NCBI RefSeq assembly: GCF_004761875.1 | Contig: NZ_SJEY01000002.1 | Coordinates: 124,001 to 188,000, forward strand | DNA: 64,000 bases | Direction: 5' to 3' | Source: Roseovarius aestuariivivens | GTDB lineage: Bacteria; Pseudomonadota; Alphaproteobacteria; Rhodobacterales; Rhodobacteraceae | Part shown: positions 9,206-18,023 of the stretch, piece by piece | Layout of the letters: each line of letters begins with the position of its first letter | Position numbering within the stretch: the first letter of the stretch is position 1 | Made by a program: the position numbers and the translations under genes | Notes under the pieces: generated by a model | Seen by the model: the letters and a program-made list of their open reading frames with translations, nothing else | Database searches by the model: none | Told to the model about the DNA's origin: nothing

Positions 9206-11353
9206 TTATGCGGCGCGGGACGCTTTGAGATCCAGCCGGCGGCGGTGCAGGACCGGTTCGGTATAGCCCGAGGGCTGTTCTCGGCCCTCGATTACCAGAT
9301 CGCAGGCCGCCTGAAAGGCGATGCCGTCGAACCCCGGCGCCATGGGCCGGTAATTCGGGTCGTCGGCATTCTGACGGTCGACGACCTGCGCCATCTTCTT
9401 CATCGCCTCCATGACCTCGGCTTTTTCGACGACGCCGTGGTGCAACCAGTTGGCGATATGCTGGGAGCTGATCCGGCAGGTGGCGCGGTCTTCCATCAGA
9501 CCGACATCGTTGATGTCAGGCACCTTGGAGCAGCCGACGCCCTGGTCGATCCAGCGCACCACGTAGCCGAGGATGCCCTGCGCGTTGTTCTCGACCTCGC
9601 GCAGGATCTGGTCGCGGGACCATTTTCGGTAGCTGGCCACGGGGATATCCAGCACCGTGTCGACGAAGGCGCGGCGGCCACCCGCCTTGAGCTTTTCCTG
9701 CACGGCGAAGACATCGACCTTGTGATAATGCAGCGCGTGCAGAATGGCCGCGGTGGGCGACGGCACCCAGGCGGTGTTGGCCCCCGCCTTGGGATGCTCG
9801 ATCTTTTGTTCCAGCATCGCGGCCATCAGATCGGGCATGGCCCACATGCCCTTGCCGATCTGCGCGCGGCCCGAGAGGCCGCATTCCAGCCCGATATCCA
9901 CGTTCTGATTTTCGTATCCGCCGATCCACGCCTTGCGCTTGATGAAGTCCTTCCGGCTGAAGGGACCCGCCTCCATGCTGGTGTGGATCTCGTCGCCGGT
10001 GCGGTCGAGAAAGCCGGTATTGATGAAGGCCACGCGGTGGCGGGCGGCGCGGATGCATTCCTTGAGGTTCACCGAAGTGCGCCGTTCTTCGTCCATCACT
10101 CCGATCTTGACGGTGTGTTGTGGCAGGCCGAGGAACGTCTCGACCCTATCGAAGATCTCGTCGGTGAACGCCACTTCTTCGGGGCCGTGCAGCTTGGGTT
10201 TGACCACATAGATCGAGCCATGCACCGAGTTGCCGCTGTCGCGCTTGAGGTCGTGGATGCCGATCAGGGTGGTGATCGCGGCGTCCATCAGGCCCTCGTA
10301 GATCTCGTTGCCTGCGGAATCCAGAATGGCGGGGTTGGTCATCAGATGCCCGACATTGCGCACCCACATGAGCGACCGGCCCTTGACGGTCAGGTCGCCG
10401 CCGTCGGGCGCGGTATAATGCCGGTCCTCGTTGAGACGACGGGTGATGGTCTTTCCGCCCTTTTCCAGCGTCGCTTCGAGCGTGCCCTGCATGAGACCGA
10501 GCCAGTTGGAATAGGCCAGAACCTTGTCCTCGGCATCGACGCAGGCGACCGAATCCTCGCAATCCATGATCGTGGTCATCGCCGCCTCGACCCGCACATC
10601 GGCCAGAAGGGCCTGATCGCGGCAGCCGATAAAATGCGCGCGGTCGAATACCAGTTCGACATGCAGCCCGTTGTTGCGCAGCAGCACGGCATCGGGCGCG
10701 CGGGGATTGCCGCGATAACCCACGAATTTCTCGGGCTCTGCGAGGGGATGTTCGTCGACTAGAAGCGCCCCGTCGCGCACGTGGTAGCGCCGCACGTCAG
10801 CATGGCTCGTGCCGACCAGCGGGAAGGCCTCGTCGAGGAACACCCGGACTCGGGCCACGACACGCGCGCCCCGGCCCCGGTCATAGCCACCGGCCGGCGG
10901 CAGCGTGCCCATCGCATCGGTGCCGTAGAAGGCATCATAAAGGCTGCCCCAGCGGGCATTGGCGGCGTTGAGCGCGTAGCGGGCGTTGGTGACCGGCACC
11001 ACGAGCTGCGGCCCGGGGACTTTTGCGATCTCGGGGTCGACATTCTCGGTGTCGATCTCAAACTCCGGTCCTTCCGGAACGAGATACCCGATCTCTTCGA
11101 GAAAGGCCTTGTAGGCGTCGTGATCGTGCGGCTGATTGCGGTGGCGGATATGCCAGTCGTCGATCTGCGCCTGCAGTTCCGCGCGCCGCTTGAGCAGGGC
11201 CGCGTTCCGTGGCGTCAGGTCGGTCACGAGACCGGCGAACCCGGCCCAGAACGCATCGGGCGCGACCCCGGTGCCCGGCAGGGCCTTTTCGTCCACGAAG
11301 CGGGCCAGTTCCTCGGCCACCTGAAGGCCGTGCTTGTCGATACGTTGCACCAT
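9206..11353 (-). CDS. glcB: Malate synthase G
   Basis: A 715-residue protein of the length and order of malate synthase G, which condenses glyoxylate with acetyl-CoA to malate in glyoxylate/glycolate use. Visible hallmarks are [19 protein letters not shown] (about residues 265-283), [14 protein letters not shown] with the conserved ME-AGP motif, the active-site arginine region in [16 protein letters not shown], and [17 protein letters not shown] near the C-terminus. Start ATG 11353 has AAGGAG seven bases upstream. It is divergent from the Lrp-type regulator gene at 11634, so the 280-base gap between them probably holds both promoters. Cytosolic. Not clustered with isocitrate lyase in this window. 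Confidence 0.97.
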   Translation of the reverse strand: MVQRIDKHGLQVAEELARFVDEKALPGTGVAPDAFWAGFAGLVTDLTPRNAALLKRRAELQAQIDDWHIRHRNQPHDHDAYKAFLEEIGYLVPEGPEFEIDTENVDPEIAKVPGPQLVVPVTNARYALNAANARWGSLYDAFYGTDAMGTLPPAGGYDRGRGARVVARVRVFLDEAFPLVGTSHADVRRYHVRDGALLVDEHPLAEPEKFVGYRGNPRAPDAVLLRNNGLHVELVFDRAHFIGCRDQALLADVRVEAAMTTIMDCEDSVACVDAEDKVLAYSNWLGLMQGTLEATLEKGGKTITRRLNEDRHYTAPDGGDLTVKGRSLMWVRNVGHLMTNPAILDSAGNEIYEGLMDAAITTLIGIHDLKRDSGNSVHGSIYVVKPKLHGPEEVAFTDEIFDRVETFLGLPQHTVKIGVMDEERRTSVNLKECIRAARHRVAFINTGFLDRTGDEIHTSMEAGPFSRKDFIKRKAWIGGYENQNVDIGLECGLSGRAQIGKGMWAMPDLMAAMLEQKIEHPKAGANTAWVPSPTAAILHALHYHKVDVFAVQEKLKAGGRRAFVDTVLDIPVASYRKWSRDQILREVENNAQGILGYVVRWIDQGVGCSKVPDINDVGLMEDRATCRISSQHIANWLHHGVVEKAEVMEAMKKMAQVVDRQNADDPNYRPMAPGFDGIAFQAACDLVIEGREQPSGYTEPVLHRRRLDLKASRAA

Positions 11354-11633
11354 GTCGCGCTCCTTCGGTCCTGATCAAAGCGGGCATACATTTGCATGCC
11401 GATTTCATAATATCCAAGTCGAAAGTTTCCGATACGCGACAGGAGGGACATCTTTTTCTGGCCGGATCGGCCGGAAGAGGCCGCCCGATGGCGGGTGGCA
11501 ACGGCGCAGTTGCCGCGAAACGCGTCGCAAACCCACCGGCAAACCCGGGAAATGGTCCTATGTTGGGTGAGCGCCAGCGGAGGCATTCGCCGGCATGACG
11601 GGTCGTGCGACACGCGGGGAGGAGTGGCGACGC

Positions 11634-12125
11634 ATGAAGAAGACAGGGCTTGATGCGACGGATATCCGCATCCTGAGCGCGGTGCAGCAGCATGGCCAGC
11701 TGAGCAAGTCGCGGCTGGCGGAGATCTGCAACATCTCGCAGACACCCTGCTGGGCGCGGCTGGACCGGCTCAAGGCCGCCGGACTGATCCGCGGGTTTCA
11801 CGCCGAGATCGCGCTGGACAAGATCTGTGACGCGGCCCAGGTGGTGGTCACCGTTTCGCTGACGCATCACCGCAAGGCCGATTTCGACCGGTTCGAGACC
11901 TTCGTGCGCGCACAGGACGAGATCATCGAGTGCATCGCCACGGGCGGCGGTATGGACTACGTGCTGAAGGTCGTGACCGGCTCGCTGGCGGCGTTTCAGA
12001 CGCTGATGCAAACCATGCTTGATGCCGAGTTGGGCGTGGACCGGTACATGACCTACATCGTGACCCGCACGGTCAAGACGGGTCGGCCGAATCTGTCGAA
12101 ACTGGCCACCCCGACCCTCAAATAA
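11634..12125 (+). CDS. Lrp/AsnC family transcriptional regulator
   Basis: A 163-residue regulator. The N-terminal AsnC-type helix-turn-helix reads LDATDIRILSAVQQHGQLSK and SRLAEICNISQTPCWARLDR; the C-terminal RAM (ligand-binding, oligomerising) domain includes GGGMDYVLKVVTG, the Gly-rich loop that senses amino acids in this family. The start at 11634 is preferred over 11595 because GGGGAGGAG ends nine bases upstream. It is divergent from glcB and upstream of the DmdA/GcvT-like gene, so it probably controls that gene and perhaps glcB. Related half-sites AATGGTCC occur before this gene and before the downstream gene. Ligand unknown. Confidence 0.9.
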   Translation: MKKTGLDATDIRILSAVQQHGQLSKSRLAEICNISQTPCWARLDRLKAAGLIRGFHAEIALDKICDAAQVVVTVSLTHHRKADFDRFETFVRAQDEIIECIATGGGMDYVLKVVTGSLAAFQTLMQTMLDAELGVDRYMTYIVTRTVKTGRPNLSKLATPTLK

Positions 12126-12130
12126 ACCCG

Positions 12131-12171
12131 CCGGACCAATCAGTCTGCGCCGGGCCGGAAAAATGGTCCGG
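12131..12171. promoter_or_regulatory. Inverted repeat upstream of DmdA-like gene
   Basis: Eight-base arms CCGGACCA (12131-12138) and TGGTCCGG (12164-12171) flank 25 bases between the regulator gene and the DmdA-like gene. The half-site AATGGTCC also occurs at 11551-11558, upstream of the regulator itself. The repetition suggests an operator for the Lrp/AsnC protein. An alternative reading is part of a weak terminator for the regulator gene, since CCTTTTTCAG follows at about 12189. Neither is proven. Confidence 0.35.
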
Positions 12172-12287
12172 ACGGGCTGAAACCGCGCCTTTTTCAGTCC
12201 GCACTTCCCCTACGTCAGGCCCTAGATAGGCGCCAGTTCAATCGCGTCCCGACCTTTTCCGGCGGGCACCATGCAAGGGCGAAAAAC

Positions 12288-13427
12288 ATGCACGCAGACG
12301 ACTTCGGCTTTGGCACTCAGATCCGCAAATCCCCCTATTTCGACGCAACCGTCCGCTGGGGCGCAACCGGATTTTCCGTTTACAATCATATGTATATTCC
12401 GCGTGACTTCGGCAATCCGGAACAGAACTTCTGGAACCTCGTCAACGACGCGATCCTGTGTGATGTGGCCGTCGAGCGGCAGGTCGAGATCACCGGCCCC
12501 GATGCTGCCAAGTTCGTGCAAATGCTCACTCCGCGCGACCTGTCGAAAATGGCCGTGGGCCAGTGCAAGTACGTCCTCATCACCAATGCCGAGGGCGGTA
12601 TCCTGAACGACCCGATCCTGCTGCGTCTCGCCGAGAACCATTTCTGGATCTCGCTGGCCGACAGCGACATCCTGCTCTGGGCACAGGGCGTGGCCGTTCA
12701 TTCGGGCCTCGACGTCAAGATCTGCGAGCCGGACGTGTCGCCGCTGCAGCTTCAGGGACCGAAATCGGGACTGATCATGCAGGCGCTTTTCGGCGACAGC
12801 ATCCTTGACCTGAAATACTACTGGCTGCGCGAAGTCGATCTGGACGGCATTCCGCTGATCGTGTCGCGGACCGGCTGGTCAAGCGAGCTTGGCTACGAGC
12901 TTTACCTGCGCGACAGCAGCTATGGCGATGCGCTTTGGGAGCGGATCATGGCGACCGGCATGGAATTCGGGCTGAAGCCCGGGCACACCTCATCGATCCG
13001 CCGGATCGAGGGCGGGATGCTGTCCTATCACGCCGATGCCGACATCAACACCAACCCCTACGAGCTGGGCCTCGACCGGCTGGTGAATCTCGACATGGAA
13101 GCCGAGTTTATCGGCAAGGCCGCGCTGCGCCGCATCAAGGAAGAGGGCGTCACCCGCAAGCAGGTCGGGCTGATCATCGATTGCGAGCCCCTGAAGGGCC
13201 CGAACACGACCTTCTGGGCGATCTATCGCGACGGTGTCGAAGTGGGCAAGGTGACCTCGGCGGTCTATTCCCCGCGGCTGGAGCGCACGATCGCGCTGGC
13301 CATGGTGTCGGTCGACGCGGCGCATCTGGGCATGCCTCTTGAGGTGGTGACCCCGTCGGGCCCGACCGGCGCGACCGTGACCGAGCGCCCGTTCTACGAC
13401 CCCAACAAGAAGCTGGCCGTCGCCTAA
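12288..13427 (+). CDS. DmdA/GcvT-family tetrahydrofolate-dependent transferase
   Basis: A 379-residue protein of the aminomethyltransferase (GcvT) fold: N-terminal folate-binding domain and C-terminal barrel. Several motifs follow DMSP demethylase DmdA more than glycine-cleavage T-protein: VYNHMYIPRDFGN (about residues 32-44), DVAVERQVEI, LTPRDLSKMAVGQCKYV, NDPILLRL in place of the T-protein IDD motif, SLADSDILLW, and RRIEGGMLSYHAD. DmdA moves a methyl group from dimethylsulfoniopropionate to THF; relatives demethylate other small N-, O- or S-methyl compounds. The RTGWSSELGYELYL motif differs from the GYSKQGG/GWSKQGG form in characterised DmdA as I recall it, so the substrate is open. Probably controlled by the Lrp-type gene upstream. 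Confidence 0.75.
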   Translation: MHADDFGFGTQIRKSPYFDATVRWGATGFSVYNHMYIPRDFGNPEQNFWNLVNDAILCDVAVERQVEITGPDAAKFVQMLTPRDLSKMAVGQCKYVLITNAEGGILNDPILLRLAENHFWISLADSDILLWAQGVAVHSGLDVKICEPDVSPLQLQGPKSGLIMQALFGDSILDLKYYWLREVDLDGIPLIVSRTGWSSELGYELYLRDSSYGDALWERIMATGMEFGLKPGHTSSIRRIEGGMLSYHADADINTNPYELGLDRLVNLDMEAEFIGKAALRRIKEEGVTRKQVGLIIDCEPLKGPNTTFWAIYRDGVEVGKVTSAVYSPRLERTIALAMVSVDAAHLGMPLEVVTPSGPTGATVTERPFYDPNKKLAVA

Positions 13428-13460
13428 ACCGACGCCGCATACATTCTTGAGGCCAGACCG

Positions 13461-13910
13461 ATGTCCGATCTTTCGATCCAGCTGCACTGGCAGCGCGCAG
13501 AACCGGTGTTGCAGACGGGGCGGTATTCGAACGCCCACACGGTGCAGTTTAACACCACCTACGACGTCCAGGTGGACGCCGCCCCCGGCTGGGGCGGCGA
13601 TCCGGGCAACACCAACCCCGAACAGGCGCTCGCCTCGGCGCTGTCGAGTTGTCACATGATGACCTTTCTCGCGCTTGCGGCGAAAGCGGACTGGCCGGTG
13701 GCAGGCTATCACGACCACGCGGTCGCCTATCTGGGCAAGAACCCGAAAGGGCAGATGTCCGTGACGCGGATCGACCTGCATCCGGTGGTGCGGTTCGACA
13801 CCGGCTTCACGATTGAGGATGCCGAGCTTGAGAAGATGCACGAGCGCGCACATCGCTACTGTTTCATCGCCAACACGCTGGCCGACAGCGTCGAGATCAA
13901 CATACTCTGA
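13461..13910 (+). CDS. OsmC family protein
   Basis: A 149-residue protein with the OsmC/Ohr fold order: an N-terminal strand region (LSIQLHWQRAEP), NPEQALASALSSCHMMTFLA carrying the conserved Cys in the central helix (about residue 62), and a C-terminal strand region (ERAHRYCFIANTL) with the second Cys. The two-cysteine pattern matches peroxidases that reduce organic hydroperoxides with a lipoyl or thiol partner. It starts 33 bases after the DmdA-like gene on the same strand and is probably cotranscribed, perhaps protecting against toxic thiol or hydroperoxide products. Substrate inferred from family only. Confidence 0.88.
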   Translation: MSDLSIQLHWQRAEPVLQTGRYSNAHTVQFNTTYDVQVDAAPGWGGDPGNTNPEQALASALSSCHMMTFLALAAKADWPVAGYHDHAVAYLGKNPKGQMSVTRIDLHPVVRFDTGFTIEDAELEKMHERAHRYCFIANTLADSVEINIL

Positions 13911-14145
13911 AACCTTCGCGCGGGCCCTTGGGGCCGCGCGACGCTGATAAGGCGCTTCTGGCTGCCCTGACTCCGGTATCGTGACCTGCGCGCGCACCTT
14001 TCGGGTGCGCGACGTTGCCGCGTTGCCGCATTGGCGTGAAAACGGCCATCGCGGGGGCCTGCGCCTAGGTCCATTATTTCCTTTCTCTGGTTTTCGTGCG
14101 CCTCTATCGTGATGGGAAATATTCTGAATTTCGACTGGCGCTTTA

Positions 14146-15012
14146 ATGAAAACCTTTCTTATCCGCCTGCTGAGGCTGCTGCTTACGACCGTAAAACCGA
14201 AAAGCGGGCTGGCGAAGTTTGCGACCAACGAGGTCGTACGCAACGCCATTCGGGCCCTGCCGACGCCACTTGTGGCGCGGCTTCCGGGGGGTCTTGAAAT
14301 CGAGGTCGATCCCGAGGACTTCAACGGTCGGAAGCTTTGGCTTTCGGGCACCAATGACTGGAAGATCACGAATACCGTGATCGACCTTCTCGATCGGGAC
14401 GATATCCTTCTGGATATCGGCGCCAACTATGGAAGCGTTGGCCTGGCTGCGCGCGAAAAGGTCGGCACGCAAGGCCACGTCCACCTTTTCGAACCGCAAC
14501 CGGACCTTGTCCGGCGGATGCGGGCCACTCTTGACACGGCAGGCGCCGATAACGTGAGCCTGCACGAGATCGCATTGAGCGATCACGACGCGGAGGTCGA
14601 GCTGGTGCTGAAGGGCCGGCATTCAGGCGGTGCGAGCATCGTGGCGCATGACGCGGCCGGCAAGACCGAGACGATCCGCGTCGAGGCCCGGAAAACACGG
14701 GACTTCGTCGCGCCGCTTGTCGGTGACAAGGCCTTCGGCGTGAAGATCGACGTGGAAGGCGCGGAGCCTCTTATTCTTCCGGACCTACTTGGATTTCCGA
14801 CCCTCAAGTTCGTCATCTTCGAAGGAAACCAGAACGTCGCAACCTTGTTCGATTTGCTGGAATCCCATGAGTTTGCGATCTTCGGGTTTTGCCGGACCGT
14901 CCTGCGCACCCGCGTCGCGCGCGTCGCCGACGCTCAGGACAGGCACAGATATCATGATTTCGTTGCCATCCGTCGCGATCAGGCCGAGGGCCTTGTCAAA
15001 CGCATCCATTGA
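14146..15012 (+). CDS. FkbM family methyltransferase
   Basis: A 288-residue SAM-dependent methyltransferase of the FkbM type. The SAM motif I is ILLDIGANYGSVGLAA (about residues 86-101), followed by motif II-like HVHLFEPQPDLVRRM, and the FkbM hallmark KIDVEGAEPLILPDLL near residue 200. Such enzymes O-methylate sugars or lipid-linked glycans. The N-terminal MKTFLIRLLRLLLT could be a membrane-associating helix. It begins a run of surface-glycan genes extending to 25 kb, so a sugar hydroxyl is the likely target; that is inference from context. Confidence 0.88.
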   Translation: MKTFLIRLLRLLLTTVKPKSGLAKFATNEVVRNAIRALPTPLVARLPGGLEIEVDPEDFNGRKLWLSGTNDWKITNTVIDLLDRDDILLDIGANYGSVGLAAREKVGTQGHVHLFEPQPDLVRRMRATLDTAGADNVSLHEIALSDHDAEVELVLKGRHSGGASIVAHDAAGKTETIRVEARKTRDFVAPLVGDKAFGVKIDVEGAEPLILPDLLGFPTLKFVIFEGNQNVATLFDLLESHEFAIFGFCRTVLRTRVARVADAQDRHRYHDFVAIRRDQAEGLVKRIH

Positions 15013-15131
15013 CGGAAGAGCCCCCGTACCGCCAGAGAATGTCGAAGGACACGACCTTACTTATCCTTGAGGGCCATTAAGGTCTGCGCCGCAACTTAGA
15101 TCGAGACGAAAAATTGGGACAGCTGGGAAAC

Positions 15132-16157
15132 ATGCGGGTTTGCGTACATGAAAACAGACAGGCCGAGGAGCCCGCACTGCGCCTGCTTTTGCTGAGCGTG
15201 GCGCGGCATTCCCCGAAGACGAAACTTGTCTTGTTCTGCTCCGGCCTGACCCAGGCGTTCTATGATTTCGCCGCCACCTTCGAGCAGGTGGAAGCCGTTT
15301 ATCCATCTTTCCCGGTCGAGCGCCATTGGAACGTGAAGCCGGATCTTCTTTTGCATTGCATCCGCGATCTTGGGTTCAAGGATGTCGTCTGGCTGGATTC
15401 CGATATCATCGTGACCCGGGAATTGACGCAGGTCTTTGGACAATTTTCGGCAGACGTGTTTCTGATGGCGCAGGAGACGCTATGGGCGACGACCCCGGAT
15501 GACAATGGGGCGATGCGGGCGCGCGGCTGGGGCTTTGACGTGGGTCGGGAACATCCCTTCGCGCTCAATTCCTGCATCATCCGGGCCACCGAGCAGCACA
15601 CCGCGCTACTGGAACGGTGGCAGGACATGCAAACGCATGAAGATTACGTAACCGCGCAAAAGCAGCCGAGCGGCCAACGACCCGCCCATCTGCGCGGAGC
15701 GCAAGAGTTGCTTACGGCGTTGCTTTGTTCAAAGGAGTTTTCCGACACGAAGCTGGAATATCTGCGCCTTGGCCGCGACGTGGTGCACAGCTACGGGCTC
15801 AAGGCATTTCCGCTTCGCCAAAGGCTGCAGTGGATGAAGAACGGACCCCCGCCATTCGTTCACTCGCAGCGTCTGAAACCCTGGATGCCGACCTATCAAG
15901 CAGGTGGCGGCTGGCTGAACCGGTGTTACGAGGATACGTTTCCCTACCTTTTACTGGCTGACAAGCTGGGGACACGCGAGGGCGAAAACGTGGGGTGGGC
16001 GCGCGCCAAGACCCTGATGGGCCGGCTGATGCGGGCAACGAGCTTTGGCTATCCGCCGCTTTGCGGTGTGGGACTGGCCGCAGCCTTCGACGCCGGGTTC
16101 GGCGCGGCGCGGTTGATCAAGACGGCGATGGGACGTGACGGGTGTCAGGGCCGCTAG
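15132..16157 (+). CDS. Glycosyltransferase-like protein with GT-A DxD motif
   Basis: A protein of about 341 residues from ATG 15132, chosen because GCTGGGAAAC lies directly upstream; a TTG at 15114 is possible. It has a GT-A-like arrangement: residues in VAREDSPKTKLVLFCSG-like order, then NVKPDLLLHCIRDLGFKDV and VVWLDSDIIVTRELTQVFGQ, where DSD fits the metal-binding DxD. Later motifs GFDVGREHPFALNSCII and SYGLKAFPLRQ resemble putative nucleotide-diphospho-sugar transferases. No signal peptide. It lies between methyltransferase and sulfotransferase genes, consistent with a glycan-decorating set. Donor and acceptor unknown. Confidence 0.6.
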   Translation: MRVCVHENRQAEEPALRLLLLSVARHSPKTKLVLFCSGLTQAFYDFAATFEQVEAVYPSFPVERHWNVKPDLLLHCIRDLGFKDVVWLDSDIIVTRELTQVFGQFSADVFLMAQETLWATTPDDNGAMRARGWGFDVGREHPFALNSCIIRATEQHTALLERWQDMQTHEDYVTAQKQPSGQRPAHLRGAQELLTALLCSKEFSDTKLEYLRLGRDVVHSYGLKAFPLRQRLQWMKNGPPPFVHSQRLKPWMPTYQAGGGWLNRCYEDTFPYLLLADKLGTREGENVGWARAKTLMGRLMRATSFGYPPLCGVGLAAAFDAGFGAARLIKTAMGRDGCQGR

Positions 16158-16191
16158 GCAGATCGTGCCCCGAGGCCGCCGGATTGTCGGA

Positions 16192-16953
16192 TCAGCGCGC
16201 TTTCTTCCGAAACGACCTTGCAAGCTTTACAATGCGGTTCTTGACCGGCTTCGGCAGGTTTTTACGCCCCCATGAGACGAGGGCGGAGTCGCCCTTGTTT
16301 TCGCGATAGGCGGAGGGATCCCCAGGGGCGGGTATGGCCATGGCCTTACAAAGCTGGAACACCGCATCGCCGGTTTCGTATTGAAGAACGTCGAGCCGGT
16401 TGAAATGAGACCACCAGAGGTCCTTGATCGCGGTGTCATCCAGTAACCAGGAATCCGCCTCGCAGTAATAGGGTGATGCTTTGTCTTCGCTGGTCCCGTG
16501 ACCGGTTTTGACGATCTGACGCTTGTAGGATCGCAGGAAGCTATCCGGATCCCGGAGCATGAGGCATACGGAAACATCACGTGGATCAACGCCTGCTGCG
16601 TCCTTCAAAAGGTCTTTCAGCGCCTCCACCTCTGACGGATCACGGAAATAGGAAAAATGTTCGCAGGACAGAATGAGGGCCCTGAAGCGCCGGCCCGCGA
16701 GGAATTCCTGCAGACCGTCCCGGGCCGCCGCGACCGATGGTTCGATACCGGCCTTGGCCAGCGCCTTGACCGGCGGGATCGGCATCCTGTTCCGGATCAG
16801 GGACGCCGCAATCAGATTCGCAAGCGTCATGGGCACGAAAAGCAGACCGTCACCGGCGAATTGCGCACTGTTTTCCGTCAGGTACTTCTGAAACGAGGTC
16901 GTACCTGTCTTGTGTTTGCCGATGTGAAGCAGGGCGCGCGGCGGGGTCATCAC
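16192..16953 (-). CDS. Sulfotransferase-like protein
   Basis: A 253-residue protein that begins PRALLHIGKHKTGTTSFQKY, a 5'-PSB loop (residues 6-24) of the HxGKHKTGTT type seen in many bacterial sulfotransferase-like proteins of glycan clusters. A 3'-phosphate-like element follows (VSVCLMLRDPDSFLRSYKRQ, about residues 128-147) with the conserved Arg-Asp-Pro and Ser. The C-terminus is basic (KNRIVKLARSFRKKAR), perhaps binding membrane or polyanion. It is convergent with the gene before it and divergent from the GT25 gene. PAPS dependence is inferred from the motifs; acceptor unknown. Confidence 0.75.
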   Translation of the reverse strand: MMTPPRALLHIGKHKTGTTSFQKYLTENSAQFAGDGLLFVPMTLANLIAASLIRNRMPIPPVKALAKAGIEPSVAAARDGLQEFLAGRRFRALILSCEHFSYFRDPSEVEALKDLLKDAAGVDPRDVSVCLMLRDPDSFLRSYKRQIVKTGHGTSEDKASPYYCEADSWLLDDTAIKDLWWSHFNRLDVLQYETGDAVFQLCKAMAIPAPGDPSAYRENKGDSALVSWGRKNLPKPVKNRIVKLARSFRKKAR

Positions 16954-17245
16954 AGGTTTCCGGGCCTTTGGTCAGGACGCTCATTTGGGTCTGCGGTGGA
17001 GACTGCAACGCGACGCATGACAAAGCAAATGTCAAACGCGTCCCAATTTGCAGTGACGCGGTGTTGCTGCGGCTTTGCCGGCACGCCGAGCCTTGCGCGG
17101 TTCCGCAGATCCGATCCTTTGCAACGTGGTCGCACGCGAAAGGTCCTTTGATTATCTTCCGAATTTGCTAGGGTGCCGCGATACGGGCCGGGCAGCGCGA
17201 GAACGAGCGATCCGGCCAGCACAGACGTCTTCCACAGGTTCGCTC

Positions 17246-18004
17246 ATGCTCCGATCAAGACCTCGCAGGCCGGAAATTGGCGCGCAGATCCTGAGTGTTT
17301 TCGACCATGTTTTCATCATCAACCTCAAAAGCAGGGCCGACCGGCGCCGGGAGATGCGCGAGCAACTGGAGTTGGTTGGCCTGAGCGCGGATCACCCCGC
17401 GATTTCTTTCTTTGACGCCGTGCGCCCCGATGCGCCGGGCGGGTGGCCTTCGATCGGCGCGCGCGGCGCCTTCATGAGCCATCTCGGCGTTCTGAGCCGC
17501 GCACGGGACATGGGATTGCAGCGCATTCTTGTCCTGGAAGATGACGTCGATTGGACACGATCCTTTCTGATGCATGGACCCGCCGCGCTTGAGCGTCTGG
17601 AAGGGGACGAGTGGGGCATCGTTCATGGCGGGCTGCGGCAGGCGACAAAGGGGCAAGGCGACGAGGCGATCAGCCTTGAGTCAGTGCCTGCAGACACCGA
17701 ATTGCTGCTGGCGCATTTTCTTGGATTTTCTGGCGACACGATCGCGCGCGCGGAGGCATATCTCAAGGCCATCACCGCGCGCCCGGCCGGCGACGCAGCC
17801 GGGGGGCCGATGCATGTGGACGGGGCGTATTCGTGGTTTCGGCGGGACAATCCCGATATCGCGACGTGGATCTGTGACCCTGCCATCGCGGTTCAACGCG
17901 CCTCTCGGACGGATATCCACGAGTTGAGGTGGTTCGACAGATTTCGAGGGACATCCGACCTTGTCAGATTCTGCAGGTCGGTTTCAAACAAGCTGCGGTT
18001 CTGA
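17246..18004 (+). CDS. Glycosyltransferase family 25 (LOS/LPS type)
   Basis: About 252 residues from ATG 17246; the longer upstream frame encodes no family sequence. It has the GT25 signature VFDHVFIINLKSRADRRREM near the N-terminus, GARGAFMSHLGVLSRARDMG, and RILVLEDDVDW, which carries the DxD-type metal site. GT25 enzymes add galactose or other sugars to lipooligosaccharide cores in Gram-negative bacteria, and collagen-type acceptors in animals. Near the end, HVDGAYSWFRRDNPDI matches the family pattern of a late D-G-A-Y. Cytosolic. Role in the surface glycan is inferred. Confidence 0.85.
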   Translation: MLRSRPRRPEIGAQILSVFDHVFIINLKSRADRRREMREQLELVGLSADHPAISFFDAVRPDAPGGWPSIGARGAFMSHLGVLSRARDMGLQRILVLEDDVDWTRSFLMHGPAALERLEGDEWGIVHGGLRQATKGQGDEAISLESVPADTELLLAHFLGFSGDTIARAEAYLKAITARPAGDAAGGPMHVDGAYSWFRRDNPDIATWICDPAIAVQRASRTDIHELRWFDRFRGTSDLVRFCRSVSNKLRF

Positions 18005-18023
18005 AAACGCGCCATTAAGCACG

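Noticed and set aside
9245..10762. 505-residue open frame on the plus strand opposite glcB
   Set aside because: It is the antisense of a clearly recognised malate synthase gene in a GC-rich region, where long shadow frames are common; no domain and no ribosome site.
12990..14426. 478-residue minus-strand frame crossing three plus-strand genes
   Set aside because: It spans the DmdA-like, OsmC and FkbM genes on the other strand, which carry family motifs; the frame has Arg/His-rich shadow composition.
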